Shown: positions 21,876 through 33,533, counted from the stretch's first letter. The stretch: 64,000 nt of DNA from Bombyx mori (GCF_030269925.1 NC_085130.1:3360501-3424500); one strand, 5' to 3'. Program-made: numbers and translations. Notes: generated from the sequence alone by a model not told the origin.

Positions 21876-22125
21876 TTCTTTTCTTTTTTTGCTTCGATGG
21901 GTGGACGATCTCACAGCCCACCTGGTGTTAAGTGGTTACAGGAGCCCATAGACATCTACGACGTAAATGCGCCACCCACCTTGAGATATAAGTTCTAAGG
22001 TCTCAAGTATAGTTACAACGGCTGCCCCACCCTTCAAACCGAAACGCATTACTGCTTCACGGCAGAAATGGGCAGGGTGGTGGTACCTACCCGCGCGGAC
22101 TCACAAGAGGTCCTGCCACCAGTAA
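21876..22125 (-). mobile_element. Bm1 SINE, 5'-truncated
   Basis: A well preserved minus-strand Bm1 body ending at the CCTGCCACCAGTAA boundary. Confidence 0.92.
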
Positions 22126-22539
22126 ATAACGCCAATTTTTTTTAGACTCTGAGCAGAGGCATCCTTCGTTACACAAAGACTCCTTTTGTAGTCAGCAGCT
22201 TGACTGAAGCTAGCTTTGGACTGAATATTCGCATATCGACGGCAATAAAAGAAGGTAGCTTTAAAATTTTCGAACGCGTAACCTAACGGCTGATTTTGAT
22301 CACTGTACATCGCTTGCTGTCATGACTGTTTTTTTGTTTAGTATGTGAACGAAGTCGATCTATTGTTATCGGAGCCTGGAGACACTGCAATTATTTCGAA
22401 GTCTCATGTTATGTATTATATACGGGCTTCCCTTCGAGCTGATAGGCATCGCTTTGTGGCCGATGTAGAATGGTATTCACCCTGTCATCAGTGCTGTCAA
22501 ACGCTTTTCCTCTTCGATAATTCTGTTACTTACTTCTTC

Positions 22540-22790
22540 TTTCTTTTTGTCCACCTTATCCCACTAGGTGGGGTCGGCACAGCTAATTTTTCTATTCCAC
22601 TCTCTTCTATCAGCCGTCATCTCAACACTCTACCATCTCTTTCTCATATCATCATTCACACACACCATCCATGTCTTCTTCGATCGACCTCTTCCCCCTC
22701 CACCTTGCACTACCATTTCCATACATCTCCTAGTCACATCCATTTTCTATCTACGCATCACATGTCCATACCACGCTAACCGTCCGCTCT
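22540..22790 (-). pseudogene. RTE-type LINE 3' end
   Basis: Reverse complement of the family seen at 63745. CCCACTAGGTGGGGTCGGCAC corresponds to the RT end and 3' UTR, and the region encoding GRPKK.WM..V is present but broken. The pyrimidine-rich plus strand produces spurious ORFs. Confidence 0.75.
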
Positions 22791-23192
22791 TACTTATTTA
22801 CCACGCCACTTAATACCGTTCCCTATTAACTCATTAGGGAGCATTGAATTTTTTATCGATTTCGGTCCAGCCAAGAGGAAATGAAATGTAAATACTTTCA
22901 CATTTATACTTCGGTGTTTGATTCCAAATCGTTTTTTTTTTCTTAAATGAATAAAACATTGTTCTCTTCAAGTGTCTGAGTGAGGCAGGTGGGAATTTTT
23001 AGGGGACCTTACTAAAATTGTTTTTTTTGTGTGTTTTTGTTTGCTTGCACTAATGGTTAACGGTTTACGTCATAAGTGTTTAAAAGCATTTCGCATTATG
23101 ATAATGCAAATGGATACAAAATGACGAATCCTAATCGACTTCGGTCTTGAAGTGTGCCCAAATTATCATCAGACATATTGAAGTTAGTGAAA

Positions 23193-23552
23193 AGTTTCTC
23201 ACCGGTTTTTTTCAGTGGGTCGTGATTTTTTTTTATTGCCCTTATAGGCAGACGAGCACACGGCCCACCTGATGGTGAGTGGTTACCGTCGCCCATGGAC
23301 ATCGGCAATGCCAGGGGCAGAGCCAAGCCGCTGCCTACCGCTAAATACTCCCATAAGCCTCGTTTGAAGAAGGACATGTCATAGCGCTCGGGAAACACCA
23401 TCCGATCCGGCGGTAGAGTCTGCGTAGCACTGCTCTTGCTAGGGTCAGTGCTGGCGAACTTTCTCGGGTTGAGTCACGTGAGCTAACTTATCCTTCTTAG
23501 CGTAGCCGAAATAGCCCTTTAGGCACCAGCGAATAGGTAGGAAAAAAAGGGG
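23193..23552 (+). mobile_element. Element X split by a LINE tail
   Basis: Element X parts at 23193-23228 (to TTCAGTGGGTCGTGA) and 23401-23552 (from CCGATCCGGCGGTAG to TAGGTAGGAAAAAAAGG) flank a minus-strand LINE 3' end. The target lies between CAGTGGGTCG and CGATCCGG of X. Confidence 0.75.
23229..23400 (-). mobile_element. LINE 3' end inside element X
   Basis: The minus strand encodes VFPERYDMSFFKRGLWEYLA, the end of the RT frame, followed by the 3' UTR and A-tail. This is one of the clearer views of the LINE C-terminus in the window. Confidence 0.88.
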
Positions 23553-24187
23553 AAAACTAAGGGAAAGATTCGTATAATAAACAGAAGTGCTAATGATTGA
23601 AAAAACGATGAGTTTACTTATTTATTAAATAAAAAATATGAATGTAGTTCGATTACAAACCAAAGTCTTAAAAAACGTAAACTTTTGAAACAAAAGGTAA
23701 AATAAAGACGACAAATATTGATTTATCATCAACTCTCGTGTACATGTGTGCAGAAATCCGTTTTATGTTGAAATTGCTTTCCGTAAGTACTTAATTTTCA
23801 ACGGAAGTTCCAGAAGACGAAGACACTGCGAGTGCTTTACACGTTCGCTATTTACAACACACGATTTGTCGTGACGTTTTTTTTTTTATTATACCTATAT
23901 CTATTGCTACGGTATTTTAATCGTAGGATAGTGTAAATGTTACTCGCGACGGAATTCGTTAATGCATTCGTGATTAAGATCACGTTTCTTAATTTCGGTT
24001 CAAGCCTCAACGATAAATTCCATTATTATCTATGTATGTTGAACTCGATTATAATTCTGCTATTAAACTAAAATTTCATTAAATATATATCAAAATCATT
24101 TATTTCCGATACCTATAGGTTGCCATATATGTATATAGAATCCTTGAAATATTATTATAAGTACCATTTAAATATAATCAATTGAAC
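23553..24187. other. Unassigned AT-rich stretch
   Basis: No gene and no internal match to other parts of the window seen. Confidence 0.35.
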
Positions 24188-24282
24188 TGACTCTGTGCAG
24201 TAGTTAGCGGCCCTGACTGTCGCGATCCTCGGTCGTGGGTTCGATTCCCACATCCAGCAAACATTCGTGTGATGAACAGGTT
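24188..24282 (+). mobile_element. tRNA-headed SINE (not Bm1), interrupted by Bm1
   Basis: The tRNA-like head (GCAGTAGTTAGCGGCCCTGA, B-box GTGGGTTCGATTCCCACATC) is followed by AAACATTCGTGTGATGAACAG. It stops at the T-run of a minus-strand Bm1. A true tRNA is unlikely because the same 3' extension recurs at 5258. Confidence 0.6.
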
Positions 24283-24518
24283 TTTTTTGTTATTGTTTAG
24301 ATGGCTGGACGAGCTCACAGCCCACCTGGTGTTAAGTGATTACAGGAGCCCATAGACATCTACAACGTAAATGCGCCACCCTCCTTGAGATATAGTTCTA
24401 AGGCCTCAGTATAGTTACAGCGGCTGCAAACCGAAACGCATTACTGCTTCACCGCAGAAATAAGCAGGGTACCGGTACTTACCCGTGTGGACTCCCAAGA
24501 TGTCCTACCACCAGTAAT
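24281..24518 (-). mobile_element. Bm1 SINE, 5'-truncated
   Basis: Minus-strand body with a small deletion around CGGCTGCAAACCG. It truncates the tRNA-headed SINE on its left. Confidence 0.9.
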
Positions 24519-24717
24519 TATACATTTTAAATCTGGTTACCGTCAGTAAATGTAACTCACTTGTGTTTGGATACAAGGCAATGAATCACTGACGACTGAT
24601 AATAGTACTGTTCACCTAATAAATACGAAAGTAAATTTCAAAATAGGACGACGACAATAAATATTACAATAAATATATATTATAATTAATTATTAATAAT
24701 AAATATTATAATTCTTT

Positions 24718-24962
24718 ACTGGTGGTAGGACCACTTGTGAGTCCGCGCGGATAGGTAACACCGCCCTGCCTATTTCTGCCGTGAAGCAGTAAAGCGTTTC
24801 GGTTTGAAGGGTGGGGTAGCCGTTGTAACTATACCGAGACTTTAGGACTTGTATCTCAAGGTGAGTGGTGCTTCTACGTTGTAGATGTCTATGGGCTCCA
24901 GTAACCACTTAACACCAGGTGGGCTGTGAGCTCGTCCACCTATCTAAACAATTTAAAAAAAA
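24718..24962 (+). mobile_element. Bm1 SINE, 5'-truncated
   Basis: Plus-strand body from ACTGGTGGTAGGACC to a degraded tail AACAATTTAAAAAAAAC. Only about 200 bp separate it from the opposite-strand copy at 24281. Confidence 0.9.
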
Positions 24963-25387
24963 CCGTGAAAGTACATTTCAAAGTAGGGCGACGACACTAT
25001 TACTGCGTATCAACACGTGAACCCTTATCTATTCATCACAATTCTCGCATCAGCAGTGAAATTGTCGCTGCCGATCCACATTAAGATTGTTAAGACCTTC
25101 TTTTTTTTTATTGATCATAATTTTTACATTCTACTCCGTTTAATAAAATCGTAGGGTATAAATACCATAAAATCACGGACGCGAGGTTCTAGCGTTTTAT
25201 TATTGAATTTAGGCGCTCCCTCTCGCTGCGTAGTAACATTACAACGTAGGCATAATTTACTTGTACAAATTACCTGCCAAGTTAATTTCGTTATGAAACT
25301 TAAAGCTTTTATGACAAAGGTTTTCCAAAGAAGTATTTTTCTCTATTTTTTTATTCATTACTTTGCTTTATTCGTGGGATTTTCTTA

Positions 25388-25610
25388 GTAGGCTACGGCT
25401 CCGTCGGTATTAAGTAGTTACCGGAGCCTTTAGATATTTCGATTTAAATGTCACCATCCACTTTGAGATATGGGAGTTCAAATCTCAATTGTATATTATA
25501 ACAGATCTCCCACCTTTAAAACTGGAATGCATTACTGCTTCACAGCAGTAATTGGCAAGGTGTTGGCATCAACTCGCGCGGACTCCGGTGATCACCGAAT
25601 GTCAGGTGTG
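25388..25610 (-). mobile_element. Bm1 SINE, old and diverged
   Basis: Recognisable by CCGTCGGTATTAAGTAGTTA, GCATTACTGCTTCACAGCAG and CTCGCGCGGACTC in the expected order. Many substitutions. Confidence 0.65.
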
Positions 25611-26667
25611 CTATGAGTTCTTTTATCTCTTAGCCCATCTTTCAACTAATTATAACTTCATAAATAAAGTTTATATATTTGTCGGCGCAGCGTCACTATT
25701 TAGTTAACCAAATACAAAATACAAAAATACTTAATTTTTAAAAACGAGTCAAAACAAAACAATGATTGGAGTCTCCTTTTAAGCGTGCAAGCCTGTACTA
25801 GGATGAACCTGAACCAAAAATAGTTAGAGTTCGCTGTTTACTCAGTCTTACCTATTTCATTAATTGTTTAAGATGGTGTTCATGAGAATTCATGACTAAG
25901 CTACCCCCACTTTCTACTCTAAATACGAATGACTATTGTCTTACAAAACATTCTGGCTCGAGCAGCCGAAAGGAGCGGAGCTCTCTGTTGTTGTCGTTTT
26001 TACACTTGAAATGTAATAAATGGAATTCATTGGAAAAGTGAGTTTTAATTACTGTCACTATGAAAAGCAATGACAATGATGAAGAGAATGGCGTCAGCAA
26101 CGCTGATGTTATCATTTTAATAACACCATGGAACCAGCCTATCCGTCATATTATATTTTTATATATTTAATAATCTCTTTTTGTATAAGTCAGTGTGCTT
26201 GTACATACTTTCTCGGAAACAGATAGATCGATTTTAATGGAAAATTTCAAGAAATCTTCATATTGGAGTGGGGGTGATGCTGAGAAGCGTTGGTATCAAA
26301 GATACATCAAAGATCGTTAATTAAATATCAAAATATTCTCAAAAGAAGTCGTTTCCCGGAAAGCAAGCTAGCGATATAAGTTCGCGGTGTCAACCTGGCA
26401 CAGTTCCAAGAGTAGGCTCTTAGCTGCATAAGGGTCGGTGGGTCAGATGGCGAACGTTAATTAGGACGCAAAGAATTTTCCTTTGATCGAGGAAAATTAT
26501 AATGAATTTCTTTAAAGGCTTTTTAACGATGAATAAGTTGTTTTGGTTCGTGGTTAATACTTACTCATTCCAAGAGGAATTTATAGTTTTTCTCAAATTA
26601 GAAAGAGTCTCCAGAAAGTCTAATCGTTCTTCAATGTATTGGTTTAAAATTTCGCAGCTGTATATTA
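25611..26667. other. About 1.05 kb, no recognisable feature
   Basis: Mixed composition. No ORF of interest and no copy of the repeats named here. Confidence 0.35.
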
Positions 26668-26957
26668 TCTATATATATAAAAATGAATTGCTGTTGGTTA
26701 GTCTCGCTAAAACTCGAGAACGGCTGGACCGATTTGCCTAATTTTGATCTTGAATTATTTGTGGAAGTCCAGAGAAGGTTTAAAAGGTAGATAAATATGA
26801 AAATCCTAGGGATTTAATAAAAATAACAATTTTGTTTTTCCTTTGATGTGTCCCCCGTCGGACGGATTCCTTTTGTTTGTTTTAAGTTTATTTTATACAA
26901 AAGTTTAGGTCTTTTATTTATCGATTGAGGCATTACGAAGTTTGCCGGGTTAGCTAG
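26668..26957 (+). mobile_element. Helitron-like element, GCCGGGTTAGCTAG end
   Basis: The full 290-bp copy of the 5440-5717 family, from TCTATATATATAAAAATG to GTTAGCTAG followed by T. The TC start preceded by A supports Helitron. Confidence 0.75.
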
Positions 26958-27146
26958 TACATAATAAATAGTATTGTTTAAAAGGTCATGCATGAGGTGC
27001 CATGATCAAGAGGAGACTAGTAATTTGAAGGGAGAGACCCTTTTCCAAAATGAACTCATACCTCAAAACCCATAAGACATATTACTTTAAAAATCCTATC
27101 TCTAATTCTTTTTCTGTATAGATTTGGTAACGGCAATCGTAAGCTC

Positions 27147-27463
27147 TTTAACCGAGCGGGTGTCCGGGTAGACCAACGGTCCGAATGTTGTTGTTCAGAA
27201 CTTGTATATATGGAAGTTTATCTTGAAAATGTCGTTAGCGACATTCGGGCTCAGGTCTGATTAGTTGTACGATGTAGGTACCACGACCCTGCCTATTACT
27301 GTCGTGAAGCAGTAATGCGTTTCGGTTTGTAGGGTATGACAGCCGTTGTACTGTTAAAACTGGGGCCTTAGAACTCATATCTCATGGTGGGTGGTGGCAT
27401 TTATGTTGTAGATGACTATAAACATCGGTGACCACTTAACAGCAGGTGGGCTGTGAGCTTGTC
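27147..27463 (+). mobile_element. Composite SINE: module III plus Bm1-like body
   Basis: A 5' module from ACCGAGCGGGTG through GGTCCGAATGTTGTTGTTC to AAAATGTCGTTAGCGA is not part of Bm1. It is joined to a Bm1-like body with the variant TTGTACTGTTAAAA. The same module and junction occur at 30907-31250. The 5' module is unidentified. Confidence 0.65.
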
Positions 27464-28006
27464 CACTATGAGCTCGAGTAACACTTAAATTTAAACGGAA
27501 TGTGAGCTTGGTCGTCCCTCCAGCGCGCACTTTTTATCCGTGAAGCCACAATCACGAATCTGACCTATATACTGTGGGAGTATTGTGCCCGGTACTGGGA
27601 GCATTATGCTACATAATGGTTATTCATCTCAAAGATGTTCTTTTGTTATGTAAATGCCAGATATCTGATTATATGAGGCAGGAATCATGTAATCATTAGG
27701 GCAACCCACTGCGAGTGATTTTTATTTTTACGTAAGACGATGGTACAGTCGCCCTCTTAAGGATTTGGATACAGTTTGATATTAGCACGTACGTATGTAC
27801 ATATTATTAGGAATAAATCACACACGGTCGTCTAATTTCAAACTATGAGAACAATATTTACACACAATAATTTGAAAAATATCTCACTCATAATTCATTG
27901 TATTGTATAGTAACGCTTGACCTTCACGAGCCTCGGTAACAGCTGAGCATCAGACCACAAGCTCTTAAGTCTTTTATTGTCACTAAAATGTCTATATATT
28001 TATATA
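27464..28006. other. Unassigned stretch
   Basis: No gene or recognised repeat. Confidence 0.35.
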
Positions 28007-28150
28007 CTGTAACTATACTGAGACCTTACAACTCATATCTTAAGGTTGGTGGAGGCATTTACATTATAGATGTCTATAGGCTCCAGGTTCCATTTAACAC
28101 CAGGTTGGCTGTGAGGTCTTCCACCCGTCTACGCAATAAATAATAAAAAA
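28007..28150 (+). mobile_element. Bm1 SINE, 3' half
   Basis: It starts at GTAACTATACTGAGACC and runs to CAATAAATAATAAAAAA. Moderately diverged. Confidence 0.85.
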
Positions 28151-28435
28151 TCACGAATTATATGAGTAACGGTTTTTAAATATTAAATAAGAGTATCGCT
28201 TTTGTGCGCGACTGTACGTTGCATAGAAAAACGTCATTAATCACTTGTAACGGATAATAAGTCAAACGTATTCTGCTACGCACGAAATGATTATAAAATG
28301 CTTTTGTTACGACAATGTACCTACTGCTCGTACTGTGTAGCTTTATCGTTAGTTGATACAAAAATGATAATGGAACTTCTGAAACATATACATTTATTGC
28401 ATCAACGTACATGGTCGTACTACGTAGGTCGTACA

Positions 28436-28553
28436 CGGTAGGCAGCGGCTTGGCTCTGCCCCTGGCATTGCTGAAGTCCATGGGCGACGGTAACCACTCA
28501 CCATCAGGTTGGCCGTATGCCCGTCTGCCTACAAAGGCAATAAAAAAAAAAAA
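28436..28553 (+). mobile_element. LINE 3' tail, truncated at GGTAGGCAG
   Basis: It begins ACGGTAGGCAGCGGC and ends AAGGCAATAAAAAAAAAAAAC. Confidence 0.85.
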
Positions 28554-28585
28554 CAATGAATCTGACATCGTAGATTGTAACTAAA

Positions 28586-29030
28586 CAGTAGCCTACACTG
28601 TTTCTGCTGTGACGCGTTGGGGATTGAAGGATGGGACAGCTGTTGTACTATACAATTGAGACTGGGACCTCTAGTCCTCGTCGAACCCATCGCTTGCGAC
28701 GAAGGGCTCGACGAGCGAATTATCCCATAGACACAGCCCACTGAGTTTCTCGCCGGATCTTCTCAGTGGGTCGCGTTTTCGATCCGGTGGTAGATTCTGC
28801 GAAGCACTGCTCTTGCTAGGGTCAGTGTTAGCAACACTCCAGTTTGAGCCCCGTGAGCTCACCTACACACGTTAAGGTGAAGCTGAAATAGCCTTTTAAG
28901 GCTATCAGCATAGGTAGGAGAAGATAAGGGACCTCAAGTCTCAAAGAGGGTGGCGGTATTCACGTAGTGATGTCACGTAGATATCCTGTAAACGTTTAAG
29001 GAGGGCCATGAGCTCCTTAAAATATGGGAG
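28586..29030 (+). mobile_element. Old Bm1-like SINE split by element X
   Basis: Bm1-like parts (GTTTCTGCTGTGACGCG through TTGTACTATACAATTGAGAC, and GTCTCAAAGAGGGTGGCGG onwards) flank element X. GGGACCTC is present on both sides of X (28664-28671 and 28927-28934), consistent with a target-site duplication. Confidence 0.7.
28672..28930 (+). mobile_element. Element X, near full length
   Basis: An A/G-ended repeat of about 255 bp with three predicted hairpins. The first is TCGTCGAACCC..GGGCTCGACGA, the second CCCACTGAG..CTCAGTGGG, the third GCTGAAATAGCC..GGCTATCAGC. It behaves like a retroposed unit, with a short target duplication and a 3' A-rich end in several copies. I do not recognise the family with certainty. 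Confidence 0.7.
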
Positions 29031-29198
29031 CAAAAAAAACCCCCCACCGCTGGATATGAATCTCCTAATACGCAACCTAATAAGCGATATTTAGCTCTTC
29101 TTGTCCATTCCTTACCGGCCGCTTGTCGTAAGGCCTCGCTATACATTCCATTTAATAATAGTCTCTACCATGTGTAGCTCTAGCTACAGTAATAATGC

Positions 29199-29318
29199 TT
29201 TTTTTTTTATTGCCGTATAGGCAGACGAGCATACGGCCCACCTGATGGTGAGTGGTTACCGTCGCTCATGGACCTCAGCAATGCTAGGGGCAGAGCCAAG
29301 CCGCTGCCTACCGTTTAT
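29199..29318 (-). mobile_element. LINE 3' tail, truncated at GGTAGGCAG
   Basis: Minus-strand tail with its T-run at 29201-29210 and truncation at GCTGCCTACCGTTTA. Confidence 0.85.
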
Positions 29319-29414
29319 AAATTTGTTGAATCCTCACGCGCCTCTGGCTGCTCTACGACACGCAATAACAATGCTCCTTCTAATTCCTTCGCATCCCTTA
29401 ATTTTTCAGCATTT

Positions 29415-29600
29415 TTATAGGCCTTGTAGGTAGACGAGTACACGATCTAGGTTATATAAGTGATTAGGGTTCATTAGCAATGCCAGGGGCACAGCCAAGT
29501 CATTACCTAACGTTGAGTACTCTCCGCAAGCTTCGTTTGAAGAAGGACATGTCATAGCGCTCGGGAAACACCGTGGAGGGAAGTTCATTACAAAGCTGGA
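29415..29600 (-). mobile_element. LINE 3' end, diverged
   Basis: The minus strand retains GTTTCCCGAGCGCTATGACA and GCCCCTGGCATTGC, but the tail is eroded and no A-run remains. It lies about 100 bp from a younger tail on the same strand. Confidence 0.7.
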
Positions 29601-30220
29601 TTATGTGTTGCAAAAAGATCTCTCAAAAGTTAGCCGTTTCAGGTAGTATGAATGAACTCTGCTGCTATGGCAGAAGCTGAGATGGTAAAAAGCAGATGGA
29701 GACATCATCTTGAAGAATTCCTCAGAGCACTTCCCATTTTCATTAGTAAGGATAAACTCTACTTTGTTGGTAAATGTTACAAACGATAAGATTATATCTA
29801 ACAGATTATATGTATACATAAGTCAAAAACGAGTATTTTAACGAAATCCTTTCAAAAAAGCCCGATTAAAAGCAAAAACATAATCATAAAAAGTTATTGA
29901 AGAAAAAGAAAATAAGGGAGCATCCCCTGTAATTATGGGGTATAATTAAAACCGGCTTTAAATGATCACTCCGGTCGAACGATTCGGTACTCCGAAGAGT
30001 AACGTTGTGGGAATTTTAGAAGATAAGGCACCTGTTGAATTTATGAAAGGAGTAGCTTCTTTCGGCGGTAAGAAGTCAGATTGGGCTTTTTATTGGATTT
30101 AATTGAATCTCTTCTCATTAAGAATATTACAAGTTTAAGCACTGTATACTTAAACATTCTGTTTCATACATAGCAGTTACGAAATTTACTATCCGAAAAA
30201 CATGACTATACCAGTTTTGA
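29601..30220. other. Unassigned stretch
   Basis: AT-rich. A short ORF on the minus strand (29601-29819) has no recognisable features. Confidence 0.35.
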
Positions 30221-30666
30221 AGTCGTCGTGGCCTAAAGGATAAGACGTCCGGTGCATTCGTGTGTAGCGATGCACCGGTGTTCGAATCCCGCAGGCGGGT
30301 ACCAATTTTTCTAATGAAATACGTACTCAAGAAATGTTCACGATTGACTTCCACGGTGAAGGAATAACATCGTGTAATAAAAAACAAACCCGCAAAATTA
30401 TAATTTGCGTAATCACTGGTGGTAGGACCTCTTGGGAGTCCGCACGGGTAGGTACCACCACCCCGCCTATTTCCGCCGTGAAGCAGTAATGCGTTTCGGT
30501 TCGAAGGGTGGGGTAGCCGTTGTAACTATACTGAGACCTTAGAACTTATATCTCATGGTGGGTGGCGCATTTACGTTGTAGATGTCTATGGGCTCCAGTA
30601 ACCACTTAACACCAGGTGGGCTGTGAGCTCGTCCACCCATCTAAGCAATAAAAAAAAAAAAAAAAA
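30221..30666 (+). mobile_element. Bm1 SINE, full length
   Basis: A complete element of about 446 bp. It has the tRNA-Arg-like head with A-box TGGCCTAAAGGATAAGACG (about 30229) and B-box GTGTTCGAATCCC (about 30278), the linker with TTCACGATTGACTTCCACGG, the body from ACTGGTGGTAGG, and AATAAA followed by an A-run to 30666. Bm1 is transcribed by Pol III from the internal boxes and needs a LINE enzyme for retroposition. Confidence 0.95.
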
Positions 30667-30906
30667 CCACTGTCTGGTCGGATCTTTTTTACCAAACACC
30701 GTCCTTTGCAATAAATTCTCCTTCCGAGTGCTATTTTTAATAAGGTCAGAATAGAGTCAACAACGAGAGACTTATGTATGACTCTGGAAATGCCGGCAAA
30801 CAATTTAGCAAGATGATTGAAGTTACCAGTACTGTGAAATGAAGCTTATTTACTGGTGGTCTTATGAAGCCGTACAGTGTAGGAATATACGACAAAGGGA
30901 AGATCT

Positions 30907-31250
30907 TCCACCGAGCGGGTGACATTGCTCGGTAGACCGACGGTCCGAATGTTGTTGTTCGGAACTTGTATATATGCGCTTTATCTTGAAAATGTCGTAA
31001 GCGAGATTCAGGCATCTGTCAATTATCTTGCGTTGTATGATGGCTACCCGCCACATACAGTTGCTACCAACCTCCCTATTTCTGCCAAAGTAGTGATGCA
31101 TTCCTGTTTAAAGGGTAGGGCACCAACTGTACTGTAAAACTAAGACTTAAAACCCATGTCTCAAAGTGGGTAGCGGATTTACGTTGTTGATGTCAAGCTC
31201 TTCTGACCACTTAACACTAAGTTGTGTGCTCGTTTACCAACCTAAGTATA
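30907..31250 (+). mobile_element. Composite SINE: module III plus Bm1-like body
   Basis: The 5' module ACCGAGCGGGTG ... GGTCCGAATGTTGTTGTTCG ... AAAATGTCGTAAGCGA matches 27147 onwards. It is followed by a diverged Bm1-like body (TATTTCTGCCAAAGTAGTGA, GGATTTACGTTGTTGATGTC) and a tail AGTATAAAAAAAC. Confidence 0.65.
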
Positions 31251-31645
31251 AAAAAACATGGTAAAGATGCCTTTTGCACTATGTCGTTTTAAGTCGATTC
31301 TTGAAAACATCCTCCAATATGTTTAAAGGTAACAAAAAAAAAAATGCTAATGACTTATCGTCAAAAAACTAAAGTCAGAATCATTCACATTATTCACATC
31401 GTGCACCGAAACTTGTTCTAGACTTATCGATGTTAGCTATCGGAATTGCGCTCAAAACTTTATCCCTATCCTGTTACCAAACTAAAACACATTACTTGTG
31501 AGCCCGCAGAGCATAAAATTAGGGGTCCCTTCTGAGTCGTGGTTGATTGGTTGGCGCCCGTTTGAAGGGGCAAATGGGATTTTATGACGATTTTTATTGA
31601 AATCAGACGCGCTGCCCAAAAGGCAAAGCTCTTCGTATTTTTTTA

Positions 31646-32077
31646 CTTTTTTATTACTTAGATGAGTGGACGAGCTCACAGCCCACCTGATATTAAGTGG
31701 TTACTGGTGCCTATAGATATCTATAACGTAAATGCGCCGCCCACCTTGAGACATGAGTTCTAAGGTCTCAGTATAGTTACAACGGCTGCCCCACCTTCTA
31801 GCACAAACGCATTACTGCTTCACGGCAGGAATAGGCAGAGTGGTGGTACCCACCCGCGCGGACTCACAAGAGGTCCTACCATCAGTAATTACGCAAATTA
31901 TAATTTTGTGGGTTTCAATTTTATTACACGATGTTATTCCTTCACCGTGGAAGTCAATCGTGAACATTTGTTGAGTACGTGTTTCATTACAAAAATTGGT
32001 ACCCTCCTGAGATTCGAACACCGGGTGCATCGCTCAACACGAATGCGCCGAACGTCTTATCCGTTAGGCCACGACGA
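31646..32077 (-). mobile_element. Bm1 SINE, full length
   Basis: A minus-strand element with the complete tRNA-like head (GTCGTCGTGGCCTAACGGAT, B-box altered to GTGTTCGAATCT), linker, body and A-tail. It lies about 1 kb from the plus-strand full-length copy, forming an inverted pair. Confidence 0.93.
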
Positions 32078-32566
32078 CTATTTAAATATATATACAAGGT
32101 TTCATTAAGCATGGACTAAAACCGAAATACTTTAATAGTTAATGACATGAATCTATATAATCTAAAAAAAAAACAATGTATACAATCAGTTGGGTATTGA
32201 GTTGGTTGAACACAATCCTAGATGGGCCTTCCTCAAGGCTTTTAAAATCTATAAAAAAATAACATCAGCCTCATTTATCATTGTTGGATTGGATATCTCG
32301 CTAAGTCTAGTCACAACAGGTGGGCCGAATCCTTAACGCATTGATGGGAAAAGAAAATATCCTGCCATTCAAACAGTTCCATACATCGAATATCTTTACC
32401 GCTAACTCACTATTAGGCACAATTGATTGAAACTATTTATGTATGATGAACAAGATAATTAATTAATAAGTAGGAAGAACAATAAAAAGGACATTTATTT
32501 AGCTTAATATATTTTAAAATTCTGGGGATTTTTTAAAATTTTGCAGGTGGGTTACCTGCTCAATCA

Positions 32567-32985
32567 TCTATATATTAATACGTGAAGCAAAAACTTTGTA
32601 TCCCTTTTTAAGAAATTTACGCGGACGGAGGAGTATAAAATTTTCCACACTTATGTAGAATATAGAGAAGAAGTGCACAATGCCAATATTTTTTTAAAAT
32701 AATGCATAAAAGATACATTAAATCAATAAAGAAAACATTACACACATTACATACCATGTATTTGACGCACACACGCATGCATACTATTTATTGTCAAACT
32801 TTTATTCTTGACATCTGTTGTCAAATTGAGAATAGATTTAATATCGTTTGTCTTTGTTAATATTTTTTATAGTGTAGTCTTGGCGAAATTTGTGATTATA
32901 GAAGTATAAAATACAATCATAATAGTGTACAAACTTACAATTCCAATTAATTATAGTCGAATTTCGACTACTGCGGGACCTCTAG
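32567..32985 (+). mobile_element. Non-autonomous Helitron, 419 bp
   Basis: Same family as 3375 and 7554, complete from TCTATATATTAATACG to GGACCTCTAG with A/T flanks. Confidence 0.85.
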
Positions 32986-33533
32986 TATACATTAGTTTTA
33001 CATAACCAAACAGTGCTCATGGAATGTCAATGGATTACAAACTCAACGACATTCAATAATAGGAGGGGCAAATACTACAAATAAATCTAATAGTGGCGGA
33101 TATTTTTTATAATTATTTCAAAAAAAAATAACATAGATTCTATAAATTCAACGAAAATATTCTACAATACTACCCCATCAAATGTACTAGCATCTAAATG
33201 TAAGTCACGAAAATACCTATTGGAGCTAGCTAAGCTAATTTCTCGTCTAGGACGCGTTAGGAATGGGAAAACATAGACAAAGCTCACCGACATACTAATA
33301 GTTTGTCTCTCCAAGGATGTGTTAGCGTGGGCTATATATGACCTACGGACGGCTGTAGATGAGCTAGTATAATATAGAGCTGTATTACAACGGCGACTGG
33401 CGAAATAAAAAGAGAACGAATTGGGCGGATAATGGACAGCGCTGTGGGAAAGAACTAGATGCCTATAGGAACGCGAGAGGTGAAAATGCGTTAAACCCAC
33501 ATAAAATTATTGATGCTCAGTACACAATTAGCC
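32986..33533. other. Unassigned stretch with two overlapping non-convincing frames
   Basis: A 112-codon ORF on the minus strand (33162-33500) is rich in Ser/Arg/Tyr. The plus strand has an interrupted frame (DVLAWAIYDLRTAVDELV). Neither matches a family I know. Confidence 0.3.

Noticed and set aside
22345..22813. 144- and 81-codon ORFs
   Set aside because: They run antisense across a decayed RTE 3' end in pyrimidine-rich sequence. The coding sense is the opposite strand.
28176..28568. 130-codon minus-strand ORF
   Set aside because: Its start lies in an antisense LINE tail (28436-28553). No family motif elsewhere.
30221..30305. Arg tRNA gene
   Set aside because: The same head, with the same downstream linker, recurs in several Bm1 copies. 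The anticodon arm does not fold properly.
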